Made by a program: the position numbers and the translations under genes. Of a DNA stretch of 64,000 nucleotides, positions 17,184-26,269 are shown one piece after another; within the stretch, counting starts at the first letter, position 1, and each line of letters starts with the position of its first letter. A model generated the notes under the pieces. That model saw nothing but the letters and a program-made list of their open reading frames with translations, was not told where the DNA came from and did no database searches. The DNA lies in NCBI GenBank assembly GCA_964420835.1, contig CAYQUO010000015.1, positions 14,804 to 78,803 on the forward strand. Reading direction: 5' to 3'. The DNA is from CAYQUO01 sp964420835 (GTDB lineage Bacteria > Chloroflexota > Anaerolineae > Anaerolineales > Anaerolineaceae).

Positions 17184-17215
17184 AACCGCCTCCCTTGAAG
17201 GGGAAGGCGGTTTTG
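17184..17215 (+). terminator. intrinsic terminator after tRNA-Ser
   Basis: An AACCGCC...GGCGGTT hairpin with an inner CCCTT/AGGGG pairing, ending in a TTTT run, starts 10 bases after the tRNA 3' end. It may also serve the hydantoinase operon on the minus strand, whose stop is 35 bp away, since AAAACCGCC mirrors it. Confidence 0.75.
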
Positions 17216-17249
17216 TATAATGGTTATCCTTTGGAGATTGTCGTAACAA

Positions 17250-18614
17250 TCAGCAAGTTAAGGGAGCATGTTTGGCAGGTTGAGTGGTGAAAAACCGGCC
17301 ACTCCCGGGACGCGCAACGATTTCACCATTGTGGAGGACCTGATGCCCGCGTTGATAGGATGCTTCAGGCCAACCAATCACTTTTCGATCTTCATATAGG
17401 GAATAACCGACCTTGCTGTGCTGATTCTCTTTACGAATGGTGAATTTCCGCGTGGGATTATAGATCACAAGATCGGCATCTGAACCAACAGCCAAGGTTC
17501 CTTTTTGTGGATATAAACCGAATATGCGGGCCGGGTTTTCTGACAAGACCTGCACAAGCCTTACCAGGCTTAACTTTCCATGGTTGATCGCCCAATCGTA
17601 CGTCACGGGCAACAAGGTTTCAATCTGGGGGGAACCAAAGCCCTGTTCCAGGAAATCCCCTTCAACATCCTTTGTTTTTGGTGCGTGATCTGATGCGACA
17701 ACCTGGAGGGTGCCATCTCGCAAAGCCTCCCAGAGAGCATCCTGGTCCTTCTGGGTTCGAATCGGAGGTCCGATCTTTGCCAATGCCCCTTTTTCAGTGA
17801 TGATCTTCTCTGTCAATGTCAGGTATTGAGGACAGGTTTCCCCGTATACCAGTATGCCATCGTCCAGGGCTTTTTTAATCGGACGCAACGCCCGGGCGGA
17901 TGTGACGTGAGGAATGTACAAAGGGCATTTCATGATCTCAGCAAGGCAAAGTGAGCGAAAGATTGCTTCTTCTTCGAACGCTGGCGGCCTGGAGACGTTG
18001 AAATATTTGGCGGATGCAGTTGGCCCTTTTAAATACTTGTCTTCCAGATAATCAATACCACCACCATTTTCAGCGTGAACCATGGCCATGCCACCTGCAT
18101 TTGCCAGGATATCCATTGCCTTGGCCAACTGGTAGTCATCGGTATACCAACCCTGTTTCAGGTAGGTTAGGAAGAACTTGTATGTGTTTACTCCCAATTT
18201 CATCACTTCAGGAATTTCAGGCACCTGGTTTGGTGCGTCGAAAAGGCCTCCATGCAGGGAAAAATCGAGAATGGACCTGTTGCTTGCATCATCCAGCATG
18301 ATACCAACCTTGTCCAGCAGGCTTTCATCTTTTTTGGCATAGGCAAAATGAATTAGCGTCGTTGTACCTCCATAAGCCGCCACCCTTGACGAATGTTCCA
18401 CGTCATCCAGGTAAACTGGGTGAACGTGCACATCGATCACACCTGGAAGCAGGTATTTGCCGGAAACATCGATCACCTGCCTGCAGTTTTCCCTCGGTAA
18501 ATGAGAGCCCATGGCAGTAACCTTTTCGCCTGAGACTGCCACATCTATTGCCCGAATGCCTTTGCCTGTTACAACTGTTCCACCAGTAAATAGAATATCG
18601 GTAGGTTTATCCAA
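17250..18614 (-). CDS. dihydropyrimidinase / D-hydantoinase
   Basis: A 454-residue cyclic amidohydrolase that opens dihydropyrimidine or 5-substituted hydantoin rings to N-carbamoyl amino acids. All metal-site motifs are visible: DVHVHP (two His), TYKFFLTYL with the lysine that is normally carbamylated, MVHAENGG, IPHVTSA and VASDHAPK with the catalytic Asp. The start is TTG at 18612-18614, with GGAGG 8 bases upstream; this removes a spurious 70-residue extension overlapping the molybdenum subunit gene. It is the last gene of the 12 kb IclR operon, 28 bp after a xanthine-dehydrogenase-type subunit. That context suggests ring cleavage after hydroxylation or reduction of a purine or pyrimidine. 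The exact substrate is not determined. Confidence 0.9.
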   Translation of the reverse strand: MDKPTDILFTGGTVVTGKGIRAIDVAVSGEKVTAMGSHLPRENCRQVIDVSGKYLLPGVIDVHVHPVYLDDVEHSSRVAAYGGTTTLIHFAYAKKDESLLDKVGIMLDDASNRSILDFSLHGGLFDAPNQVPEIPEVMKLGVNTYKFFLTYLKQGWYTDDYQLAKAMDILANAGGMAMVHAENGGGIDYLEDKYLKGPTASAKYFNVSRPPAFEEEAIFRSLCLAEIMKCPLYIPHVTSARALRPIKKALDDGILVYGETCPQYLTLTEKIITEKGALAKIGPPIRTQKDQDALWEALRDGTLQVVASDHAPKTKDVEGDFLEQGFGSPQIETLLPVTYDWAINHGKLSLVRLVQVLSENPARIFGLYPQKGTLAVGSDADLVIYNPTRKFTIRKENQHSKVGYSLYEDRKVIGWPEASYQRGHQVLHNGEIVARPGSGRFFTTQPAKHAPLTC

Positions 18615-18642
18615 GTTCGCCCTCCTCGATTTGATGACCTGG

Positions 18643-20982
18643 TTAAAACTTGCCTTGTTCGATTGCTTCATCCACAGCTGCCAGTACTTTTTCCGGCGTA
18701 AGAGGGATCGAAGTAACCTGCACGCCAATGGCATCTGCAACGGCGTTTGCCAGAGCGGGAGCTGCAGGAGTGAGTGAAGGTTCGCCAATCCCCTTGGCGC
18801 CGAAGGGCCCAAGGCCCGTTCCTGACTCAAGGATGATGACCTTGGTGGGAGGAACGTCCACCGCTGTTGGGATTAGATACTCTGCCAGGGATGGAGTCAG
18901 GATCTTTCCTTCTTCCACCAGAAAATTTTCCATCAAACCATATCCCAAACCCTGGACACCGCCTCCTTCGATCTGTCCATGAACAGCCGCGGGGTTTACT
19001 GCCCTGCCGACATCGTGACAGGCTACGCTTTTCAGAATCGTAACCTCACCGGTTTCAATATCAACTGCCACCTCTACGCCGAACGTTCCAAAGGTAAAAT
19101 CAGGCCAAATCTGCCCCTGGACATTCTCCGGGTTAATGGGTTCAGTAAACGGCGCTTTGAACAAAGCCAGATTTGATAGATGCATTCCCTCTGCAGCGCA
19201 CATGGCAGCGAGGGCGGGTAATTCCAGGGTCTGCGAAGGGTCGCTTTTTACAAATACTACCCCGTCTGCAATATCCAGGTTATCGACTGGTTCCTCAAAA
19301 TGTTTTGAAGCCCGGCCGAGCAGCGTGTTTCTAACAGCACTGGATGCCTGGAATACAGCGTTCCCAGACATGAACAGTTGCCTGGTGGCTGTGGAAGTTC
19401 CTGCAAGGGGAGTAAGGGCAGAGTCCGTATTATAGATAACAACTTTATCAATATTGACACCAAGCACCTCACTCGCGATTTGGCAAACTGCTGAGACTTG
19501 TCCTGCACCCAGGTCCGGGATCCCCGAGCGGATAACGACGGTGCCATCCATTTCCAGGCTAACCCATGCCTGAGAGGTATCATGGAACCATGTGATCCGG
19601 CCATAACTTTGCATATAAGAAGCGATGCCATGGCCTACCCGGTAGGTCTTTCCGGAAGGTGATTTATCACCCAGAGCCTCGATGACCCGGGAGGCGCTTT
19701 CTTCAAGCCAGGTGGCTGATGTGATCTGTTGATGAGAGGTCCATTCGCCTGTTTTTATATAATTGATCCTGCGAAATTCGAATGGATCCATCCCCAACTT
19801 ACGTGCAATGTCGTCCATTTGAAGTTCGTGAGCAAAGGCCGCCTGAGGTGCGCCGAAACCCCGGAACGCAGAGGTAAAAATGTTGTTGGTTGCAGCTGCA
19901 TAGGCATCGATATTTACATTATCGACGCGGTAAGGTCCTGTGGCGGCGCCAAGTGCGTATAGCAATACATAAGGGCTGAGATATACATATGCACCGGATT
20001 CGGCGACCATAGTGATCTCAGAAGCCGTGATGCGCCCGTTCTTTGTAACACCCGTGCGGTGGGTGATAATAAAGGGGTGCCTTTTTGAATGCGCCAGGAT
20101 GGATTCCTCCCGGGAATACTCCATCATCACCGGCCGGTTGGTTTTTAATGTCAGTAGTCCGATGAAGATTTCTACACTTATATCCTCCTTTCCGCCAAAC
20201 CCTCCCCCCACCATGGTTCCCTGAACATGAAGGCGGTTTTGGGGGATGCCGAGTGCCAGTGATATACTGCGAAAGTGTTCCACTACCTGGGTGCTGACAC
20301 GAATATTGACGATATTCCGATCGTCGATCCAGGCCACCCCTGCTTCAGGCTCCAAGTAGGCATGCTCCGCAAAGGGAACCCGGTATGTGTTTTCCACTAT
20401 CAGGTCAGCCTGGGCCATCCCTGCAGGAACATCGCCTTTATTTACCTTGTAATGGGATACGATATTATCAGTGCCTGAGACGACAGGTGCCCCCGGTTTC
20501 ATTGCTTCAATCGGATCGAAAACGGCCGGTAGAATTTCGTATTCAACCTCGATTAGTTCAAGGGCTTTCTCGGCAATATCCAAGGTTTCTGCTGCCACTA
20601 GGGCAATTGGATCGCCAATGAAGCGGACCACATCCTTTGCCAGTACGTGGGCATCCGACCCTGCCCTGCGTTTCTGTCCGGTCTGTCCGGGCAGGTCGGT
20701 AACCAGGATGGATTGCGGCAGGTCATCCACTGTGAGAACACAAACAACGCCAGGAAGCTCTCTTGCCTTGCTAACATCGAGGTGTTTTATCCGCCCATGC
20801 GGGACAGAACTGCGAAACACTTTGGCTCGAAGCATTCTTGGCATAAAATAATCCGCTGCATAAATGGTTTTTCCAAGTACTTTTCCCATTGAATCGACAC
20901 GGCGGATGGGCTTGCCAACGATCCGCAGTTCTGGCAGTTTTACAGGCGGGAGGGCTTTGGCAGTAACCTTTTTCATTTTCAA
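18643..20982 (-). CDS. xanthine dehydrogenase-family molybdopterin-binding subunit (system 1)
   Basis: The catalytic Mo-cofactor subunit of a three-subunit hydroxylase, 779 residues. The N-terminal aldehyde oxidase a/b hammerhead (about 15-130) starts with VGKPIRRVDSMGKVLGKTIYAADYF. The Mo-binding region has the canonical GGGFGGKED near 255 and SAFRGFGAPQAA near 370, including the substrate-orienting Arg. The C-terminal PFGAKGIGEPSLTPAAPAL near 735 supplies the catalytic Glu. It overlaps the upstream Fe-S subunit gene by 4 bp (ATGA), which shows translational coupling. Family enzymes hydroxylate purines, aldehydes or other N-heterocycles; the neighbouring hydantoinase and carbamoyltransferase favour a purine-like substrate, but this is inference. 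Confidence 0.92.
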   Translation of the reverse strand: MKMKKVTAKALPPVKLPELRIVGKPIRRVDSMGKVLGKTIYAADYFMPRMLRAKVFRSSVPHGRIKHLDVSKARELPGVVCVLTVDDLPQSILVTDLPGQTGQKRRAGSDAHVLAKDVVRFIGDPIALVAAETLDIAEKALELIEVEYEILPAVFDPIEAMKPGAPVVSGTDNIVSHYKVNKGDVPAGMAQADLIVENTYRVPFAEHAYLEPEAGVAWIDDRNIVNIRVSTQVVEHFRSISLALGIPQNRLHVQGTMVGGGFGGKEDISVEIFIGLLTLKTNRPVMMEYSREESILAHSKRHPFIITHRTGVTKNGRITASEITMVAESGAYVYLSPYVLLYALGAATGPYRVDNVNIDAYAAATNNIFTSAFRGFGAPQAAFAHELQMDDIARKLGMDPFEFRRINYIKTGEWTSHQQITSATWLEESASRVIEALGDKSPSGKTYRVGHGIASYMQSYGRITWFHDTSQAWVSLEMDGTVVIRSGIPDLGAGQVSAVCQIASEVLGVNIDKVVIYNTDSALTPLAGTSTATRQLFMSGNAVFQASSAVRNTLLGRASKHFEEPVDNLDIADGVVFVKSDPSQTLELPALAAMCAAEGMHLSNLALFKAPFTEPINPENVQGQIWPDFTFGTFGVEVAVDIETGEVTILKSVACHDVGRAVNPAAVHGQIEGGGVQGLGYGLMENFLVEEGKILTPSLAEYLIPTAVDVPPTKVIILESGTGLGPFGAKGIGEPSLTPAAPALANAVADAIGVQVTSIPLTPEKVLAAVDEAIEQGKF

Positions 20983-21461
20983 CCTCCTCCACTCGACATC
21001 TCAGCCGCGGCAGCCTTAACAGCTGCCACAATCTGGGAATAACCGGTGCATCGACAAAGGTTGCCGGTAAGCGCCTCCCGAATTTCTGCCTCATTGGGGT
21101 GAGGATTTTCATCCAGGAGGTGTTTTGCCGCAAGGATCATTCCAGGGGTGCAATAGCCACATTGGGCACCCCCATGGTCGGCGAATGCCTTTTGCAGCGG
21201 GTGTGGGTTGGATTGGTCGCCCAACCCACTAATTGTGGTGATTTCTGCCCCATCTGCCTGCCAGGCAAGAACCAGACAACTATTAACGGCTTTCCCGTTC
21301 ATGATGACCGTACACGCACCGCAATCTCCCTTTTCGCATCCATTTTTTACATCCACATAACCCAGGTATTCACGAAGAGCGCGAAGTAATGTAAGGTTGG
21401 GCGGAAGAGCGACTTGGTGCCGGTTGCCGTTAATTGTCAGCGTAATTAATTTAGCGTTCAT
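20979..21461 (-). CDS. [2Fe-2S] subunit of molybdenum hydroxylase (system 1)
   Basis: A 160-residue electron-transfer subunit with two [2Fe-2S] clusters. The N-terminal plant-ferredoxin-like cluster is CEKGDCGACTV with a later C (SCLVLA). The C-terminal helical cluster has CGYCTPGMIL and CRCTGY. ATG at 21459-21461 is preceded by AGGAGGA and gives the usual N-terminus; the longer frame adds only seven residues. The start overlaps the end of the FAD subunit gene by 11 bp, and the stop overlaps the Mo subunit start. Confidence 0.94.
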   Translation of the reverse strand: MNAKLITLTINGNRHQVALPPNLTLLRALREYLGYVDVKNGCEKGDCGACTVIMNGKAVNSCLVLAWQADGAEITTISGLGDQSNPHPLQKAFADHGGAQCGYCTPGMILAAKHLLDENPHPNEAEIREALTGNLCRCTGYSQIVAAVKAAAAEMSSGGG

Positions 21462-22338
21462 GAGATTCCTCCTGCTCGACATTTCTCAGTGCCTGTTCGA
21501 TTGCACGCCGCACAAGGACACCAACCATACGTCGCCGATACTCGGCGGAAGCCCGGAGGTCTGTTATTGGAGCACATTCGCTTGCTGCAACCTCACCTGC
21601 CTTTTCCACGACAGGTTGTTCCAATTTGGTTCCAACCAGAATGGATTCAGCCTTCATTGCCCGGATTGGCTTTGGCGCCACAGAGCCCATTGCGATGTGG
21701 GCTTTTGTACAGGTACCCTGGCCGGAAAGTTCCAGGAGGACAGCCACGCTTACGACTGAGATTGCATCCGCTTTTCTCAGTCCAAGTTTGTAGTATCCCA
21801 TGCCTTGTCTGTTTGAGGATACTTTCCAATGGATGGAAGTAATTAATTCTTCATTGAGCCTGGAGGTTTTCCGGACGCCAACAAAGAAATCATGAATTGG
21901 TATTTCGCGTTTTCCGTTCTTGCTTTGAACCTCGATTGTAGCGTCCATGACCAATAAGGGAGGGGCAGTGTCTGATGCCGGTGAGGCATCGGACAAGTTC
22001 CCCCCCAACGTAGCCCGGTTCCTGATCAATGGGTTGGCAAATACACGTGCTGCCTGGATCAAAACAGGACTGGAGGCTTGCACCTCATTGCTTTTTAATA
22101 TCTCATTGATGGTGGTAAGGCTTCCAACCGTAACTGTCCCGTTCTCCCTGTGGATTCCACGCAAATTATTCAGCTTTGACAGGTCCAAAATGGAGGATGG
22201 CCTATGCCTTCCACTGCGCATATCAACAACCAGGTTCGTTCCTCCAGCAATGGGTGCTATACCGGGAGATCTCTGTGCCATCAATTCCAATGCTTCAGCC
22301 AGGTTATCCGGGACTAGCATTTCAAATTCAGATAGCAT
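21451..22338 (-). CDS. FAD-binding subunit of molybdenum hydroxylase (system 1)
   Basis: A 295-residue subunit passing electrons from the Fe-S clusters to FAD and NAD. It has the two FAD signatures of the CoxM/XdhB family: APIAGGTNLVVDM near residue 30 and RNRATLGGNLSDASPASDTAPPL near 105. A CO-dehydrogenase flavoprotein C-terminal domain follows. ATG at 22336-22338 has an excellent SD (GGAGGTGAAC), so the nine-residue longer frame is rejected. It follows the fused FAD/Fe-S gene by 28 bp and overlaps the next gene. Confidence 0.93.
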   Translation of the reverse strand: MLSEFEMLVPDNLAEALELMAQRSPGIAPIAGGTNLVVDMRSGRHRPSSILDLSKLNNLRGIHRENGTVTVGSLTTINEILKSNEVQASSPVLIQAARVFANPLIRNRATLGGNLSDASPASDTAPPLLVMDATIEVQSKNGKREIPIHDFFVGVRKTSRLNEELITSIHWKVSSNRQGMGYYKLGLRKADAISVVSVAVLLELSGQGTCTKAHIAMGSVAPKPIRAMKAESILVGTKLEQPVVEKAGEVAASECAPITDLRASAEYRRRMVGVLVRRAIEQALRNVEQEESHER

Positions 22339-22366
22339 GTTCACCTCCAATTGGTAGAATAGCAAG

Positions 22367-23857
22367 TCATGGGTTATTTTTTTGTGAGTTCTCTATATGT
22401 GCCATGACTGCACGAACGATACTTGTGTATCCAGTACAACGACAGCGATTCCCTTTCAAATAATCACGGACTTCATCTTCGTTTGCGTCCGGTTTTTCAT
22501 TAATCAGGCTTTTGGCAGTCATGATGAAGCCGGGCGTACAGTAGCCGCATTGAAAGGCAGCATGGTCTATGAAAGCCTGTTGTAATGGATCCAGTGTCCC
22601 ATCAGGTTTTTGCAACCCTTCGATCGTAATAATATTCTTATCCGCCACGGAGGCAGTAAGGGCAAGGCATGAAAGGATGGCTTTGCCATCAATTAATACA
22701 GTACAGGCGCTGCATTCTCCCAATCCACAACCATATTTCGACCCTGTTAAAAATAATTTCTCGCGCAACGTGTTCAGGAGCAACTCATTCGGGCTTACAT
22801 GCAATGTGTGAACAGTACCATTTACCCGAATTTCAAGCTGCTTTTTCTGGCCGGCTGGGATTTCCAATCGATTAATGGAAATTTGAGTGTCCTTTGCTGG
22901 GGTAATATTTTTCGATATATTGTTTTGTCTCTTGCCCAGCGAAGACTTGATTTCATTCATCAAATCAATGAACATGACTTTGGAGACGTGTTGTCGGTAG
23001 TCAGCAGTGGAACGGACATCGGTGATAGGGGAAATACTGCTGAATACTTCGCTGCCCGCGGTATCAAGCAACTCCTGAGAAAACTGTTGACCTCGCAGAG
23101 TATTTTCCACGTTCTCAAGGCGTACCACAGTCGGTGCAACAGAACCGAAAGAAATCCTGCACTCCTCGATTCTATCTCCTTGTAACAAAAGAACTATTGC
23201 AATACTGGCCTTTGCCAAGTCTGCAGTGACACGTGACATCTTGTAAAAGGAACTGGTTGCTCCAGGGGGGAGGGGTGGAATGGTAATTGCGGTAAGTATT
23301 TCATCTGGGTGAATATCAGTTTTACCCGGTCCCAACAGAAAATCCTGAATTGGGATGGTTCGTTCTCCGCCGGGTCCGGTCAATGTCAGGCGGGCGTTCA
23401 ATGCCATGAGGGCTGGAACCGTATCAGATGCCGGTGAACCGTTGCATATATTTCCGCCGATTGTTCCCATGATCTGGATTTGTGTGCTCCCAAACGCAGC
23501 ACAGGAATCAGAGAGCGCTGTGAACTGGTTCTGAACTACCGGATCATCCCGTAAAGCCAGTATAGACACCAAGGGACCGAGGACGAGGTTCCCATTTGTA
23601 TCGAACTCAATCCTGTCCAGGCAGGATACCTTGGCCAGGCTGATCAGTGCGTCTGGAAAAACACGTTCCATTTTTAAGTCGATCAATATATTCGTACCGC
23701 CGGCTATTAATTGTGCACGCCCTTCGTATTTGTGAAGAAGGGATATAGCTTCATTTACGGTTCCTGGTTCATGGTAAGAAAAATCATGGACCAGCAGGTG
23801 TGAATTGGTCATGTGGTTTTCATGCTCATGACCATTGGGATGGACAGCCGGTTTCAT
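22367..23857 (-). CDS. fused FAD-binding and [2Fe-2S] subunit of a second molybdenum hydroxylase
   Basis: A 496-residue fusion. Residues about 20-300 are a CoxM/XdhB flavoprotein (QLIAGGTNILIDLKM, TIGGNICNGSPASDTVPALM). After a linker around 300-340, residues about 345-490 are a complete two-cluster Fe-S protein (CGLGECSACTV, then CGYCTPGFIM and CRCTGYTS). In system 1 these are separate genes. The ATG overlaps the upstream Mo subunit stop by 4 bp and has an AGGAGG. The domain order FAD then Fe-S is the reverse of eukaryotic xanthine dehydrogenase (Fe-S then FAD). With the preceding gene it forms a complete two-protein hydroxylase. Confidence 0.92.
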   Translation of the reverse strand: MKPAVHPNGHEHENHMTNSHLLVHDFSYHEPGTVNEAISLLHKYEGRAQLIAGGTNILIDLKMERVFPDALISLAKVSCLDRIEFDTNGNLVLGPLVSILALRDDPVVQNQFTALSDSCAAFGSTQIQIMGTIGGNICNGSPASDTVPALMALNARLTLTGPGGERTIPIQDFLLGPGKTDIHPDEILTAITIPPLPPGATSSFYKMSRVTADLAKASIAIVLLLQGDRIEECRISFGSVAPTVVRLENVENTLRGQQFSQELLDTAGSEVFSSISPITDVRSTADYRQHVSKVMFIDLMNEIKSSLGKRQNNISKNITPAKDTQISINRLEIPAGQKKQLEIRVNGTVHTLHVSPNELLLNTLREKLFLTGSKYGCGLGECSACTVLIDGKAILSCLALTASVADKNIITIEGLQKPDGTLDPLQQAFIDHAAFQCGYCTPGFIMTAKSLINEKPDANEDEVRDYLKGNRCRCTGYTSIVRAVMAHIENSQKNNP

Positions 23858-26223
23858 AGGGCTTCCTCCTTTACTTCTAGAACCTGGTCTTTTTCCATTA
23901 ACTTTGCCAATAACTTCTCGGGTGTTATGGGCAGTTCGTGGAAACGCAAACCGGTTGCGTTATAAATGGCATTTGCAAAAGCAGCAGCAACGGGATTGCT
24001 CGCAGCTTCGCCTAGGCCTTTTGCGCCCAATGGGCCACTGGGTTCAACTGTCTCAGCGAAGAAAACCTGAAGATCATCAAGGTGTGGGGATTCCATGATT
24101 CCCGGAGTTTTTGCGTCGATCCAATAACCCTTCGAGGAGAGTTGGCCATCATCGTTCCATGTGTTGGATTCATAGATTGCGAAGCCAGCCCCTCTGGATA
24201 TTCCACCCTCAAGTTGGCCAGCCGCTGCGTCTGGATTGATCACAGTTCCAGCGTCTCCGCTGGTAACCGCCCGCACCAAGCGCACATTGCCCGTCCATGT
24301 GTCCACCTCAACTTCAACGAAAACACAAACGTAGGCCGGCGGACAATTGACCGGGCGGTAGCTGTCGACTACAGCAATGGTCTTGATGCTTTGTGTCCAG
24401 AGCCTGTGGGCTATCTCTCGAATGGTGATCTTCTTCTCCGGGATGGAAGGTACCCACAAGACACTTTCCTGTAACTTTTCGTCCAGATAGATTTCAATTG
24501 CCTCTGGCATGACATTCAGGTAGGTTGCAGCATGCTGCTTAAGTTCATCCAGAACTTTAAGTGCTACCCTTACAGCAGCTCCACAACCGGCAAATACTCC
24601 CCTGGTTGCATGGGTGGTGACATCATATACGGTCGAGCAGGTTTCCGCTGGCGCGATATCTACTTTATTCAAGGGAACACAGAGCACCTCTGCGACCAGC
24701 TTGGCCATGGCTTCCAATGTTCCACCGCCATGATCCATGACGGCTGATACGACATCGACAGATCCATCCTGGTTAATTTTGACCATGGCACCGGAATAAT
24801 CAATAATGTCTCCGGGTTGAGGTGCACCTGCAGACGATGTATGGAATCCGCGCGACATTCCAATACCACGGCGGAAACGACCGGTTTGGCTGCCTGTCGC
24901 CGGCCGGTTCTTCCAGCCGATCAATTCGGCTCCCCTTCGTACCAGTTCCGGAACTCCGTCGCTTTTTACGATGGACCTTACCAGGGGGCCCTGCCCCCAG
25001 AAAGTATCATTCAGGCCCACATAATTTTTCATGCGGATATCGAGCGAGTCCATTCCGAGTTTTTCAGCCAATTCCTCGATGAGTGAATCTGCGGCAAAGG
25101 TCACTTGGGGGTTTCCATATCCCTGCATGGCGCAAGATGGCGCTTTATTTGTATAGACTGCGATCCCGTGAAAACGGATATTGGGAATACGGAAGAGGGA
25201 AACCAACCACCCGATGCAAACTCCAAGGTAGGCATATCCCTGGATAATGTGCGCCCCGATGTCAATCACAACATCCATTTTTACGCCGGTTAATGTGCCA
25301 TCTTTCTTGGCTGCCAACTGAATGTTTCCAAGAAATGGATAACGGGTGTGATCATGCATGTCTTCTTCTCTGGTAAGCACGAGTTTAACCGGGCGTCTGG
25401 CTTTTAAGGCCAACGCGGCGCAGATGGGGATAACGGTATTCATCTGGATGCTTGAACCAAACGTGCCTCCACAAGCGATCCGTTTGACATTAATCTTGCT
25501 GAGTGGGATGTTGAATATTTGGCCCAGGATGATTCTAACGTTATGGATCGATTGAGCAGTAGCCCATACTGTCAACCCGCCGTTCGCTTCCGGCACACAG
25601 ACAACCGATTTGGTCTCCATCTGGGCATGGTAGATCTTGGTGGTATTAAAATTGCCTTCGACGATGACATCAGCCTCAGAAAAGGCTTTATCAACATCCC
25701 CCTCTTCCACATCTCGAGTGCAGGCAATATTATTTTCGACCTTGATCTCCTGGTCATTGTATACAACAGTTTCATAGAGTTGCGGAGCGTTGGGTTTTAA
25801 CGCATCATTAGGATCCAGCACAACAGGCAGAGGGTCATACTCCACCCGGACCAGCCGGGCTGCCTTCTCGGCAAGTTCTTCGGTTTCAGCGGCTACCGCA
25901 GCAACCGCCTCGCCCATGCGCCGGACTTTGTCTGCCAGAACATACCGATCCTTGTGAAGTTTCCAGGGGACAGTGATGATTCTTTCATTAAAGCGAACCT
26001 TTGGAATGTCTTCAAAAGTGAGTGCCACTGCACCTGCCTCGATTGCTTTGGTAACATCCACATTTCGAATGTTCGCATGAGCATACGGGCTGCTTACACA
26101 TCTTGCATGGAGCATCCTGGGGAGGTTGAGGTCCGTCGTGTATATCTCCTGACCAGTGACCCTTGCGATGGCGTCTTTTCGGGGTGTCACCTTGCCTACC
26201 ACATTGAACTTGTTCTTATTCAT
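23854..26223 (-). CDS. molybdopterin-binding subunit of the second molybdenum hydroxylase (divergent)
   Basis: A 789-residue Mo-cofactor subunit. ATG at 26221-26223 gives the expected VVGKVTPRKDAIARVTGQ start; ATG at 26230-26232 is an alternative three codons upstream, and the 53-residue longer frame is rejected. The family folds are recognisable, and the catalytic Glu region is kept (PLGAKGLGEAASNPVAAAF). Two other canonical motifs differ: the GGGFGGK loop reads CGGTFGSS, and the usual AFRGFG, with its substrate-orienting Arg, reads AMQGYG. The pocket therefore probably accepts a different substrate from system 1. It lies 46 bp after pyrB in the same operon. Confidence 0.9.
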   Translation of the reverse strand: MNKNKFNVVGKVTPRKDAIARVTGQEIYTTDLNLPRMLHARCVSSPYAHANIRNVDVTKAIEAGAVALTFEDIPKVRFNERIITVPWKLHKDRYVLADKVRRMGEAVAAVAAETEELAEKAARLVRVEYDPLPVVLDPNDALKPNAPQLYETVVYNDQEIKVENNIACTRDVEEGDVDKAFSEADVIVEGNFNTTKIYHAQMETKSVVCVPEANGGLTVWATAQSIHNVRIILGQIFNIPLSKINVKRIACGGTFGSSIQMNTVIPICAALALKARRPVKLVLTREEDMHDHTRYPFLGNIQLAAKKDGTLTGVKMDVVIDIGAHIIQGYAYLGVCIGWLVSLFRIPNIRFHGIAVYTNKAPSCAMQGYGNPQVTFAADSLIEELAEKLGMDSLDIRMKNYVGLNDTFWGQGPLVRSIVKSDGVPELVRRGAELIGWKNRPATGSQTGRFRRGIGMSRGFHTSSAGAPQPGDIIDYSGAMVKINQDGSVDVVSAVMDHGGGTLEAMAKLVAEVLCVPLNKVDIAPAETCSTVYDVTTHATRGVFAGCGAAVRVALKVLDELKQHAATYLNVMPEAIEIYLDEKLQESVLWVPSIPEKKITIREIAHRLWTQSIKTIAVVDSYRPVNCPPAYVCVFVEVEVDTWTGNVRLVRAVTSGDAGTVINPDAAAGQLEGGISRGAGFAIYESNTWNDDGQLSSKGYWIDAKTPGIMESPHLDDLQVFFAETVEPSGPLGAKGLGEAASNPVAAAFANAIYNATGLRFHELPITPEKLLAKLMEKDQVLEVKEEAL

Positions 26224-26269
26224 ATCTTCCATCCTTTCTTGCGAGGAAGAATTCCACAAAAGATAGCTA

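Noticed and set aside
17010..17249. 79-codon minus-strand ORF with RVGFEPTLPCGKHALQ
   Set aside because: It is the reverse complement of tRNA-Ser; this peptide is a well-known spurious translation of tRNA antisense DNA.
18615..18830. N-terminal 72-codon extension of the hydantoinase
   Set aside because: It overlaps the Mo subunit gene in another frame, is unlike the family, and a well-placed SD precedes the TTG at 18614.
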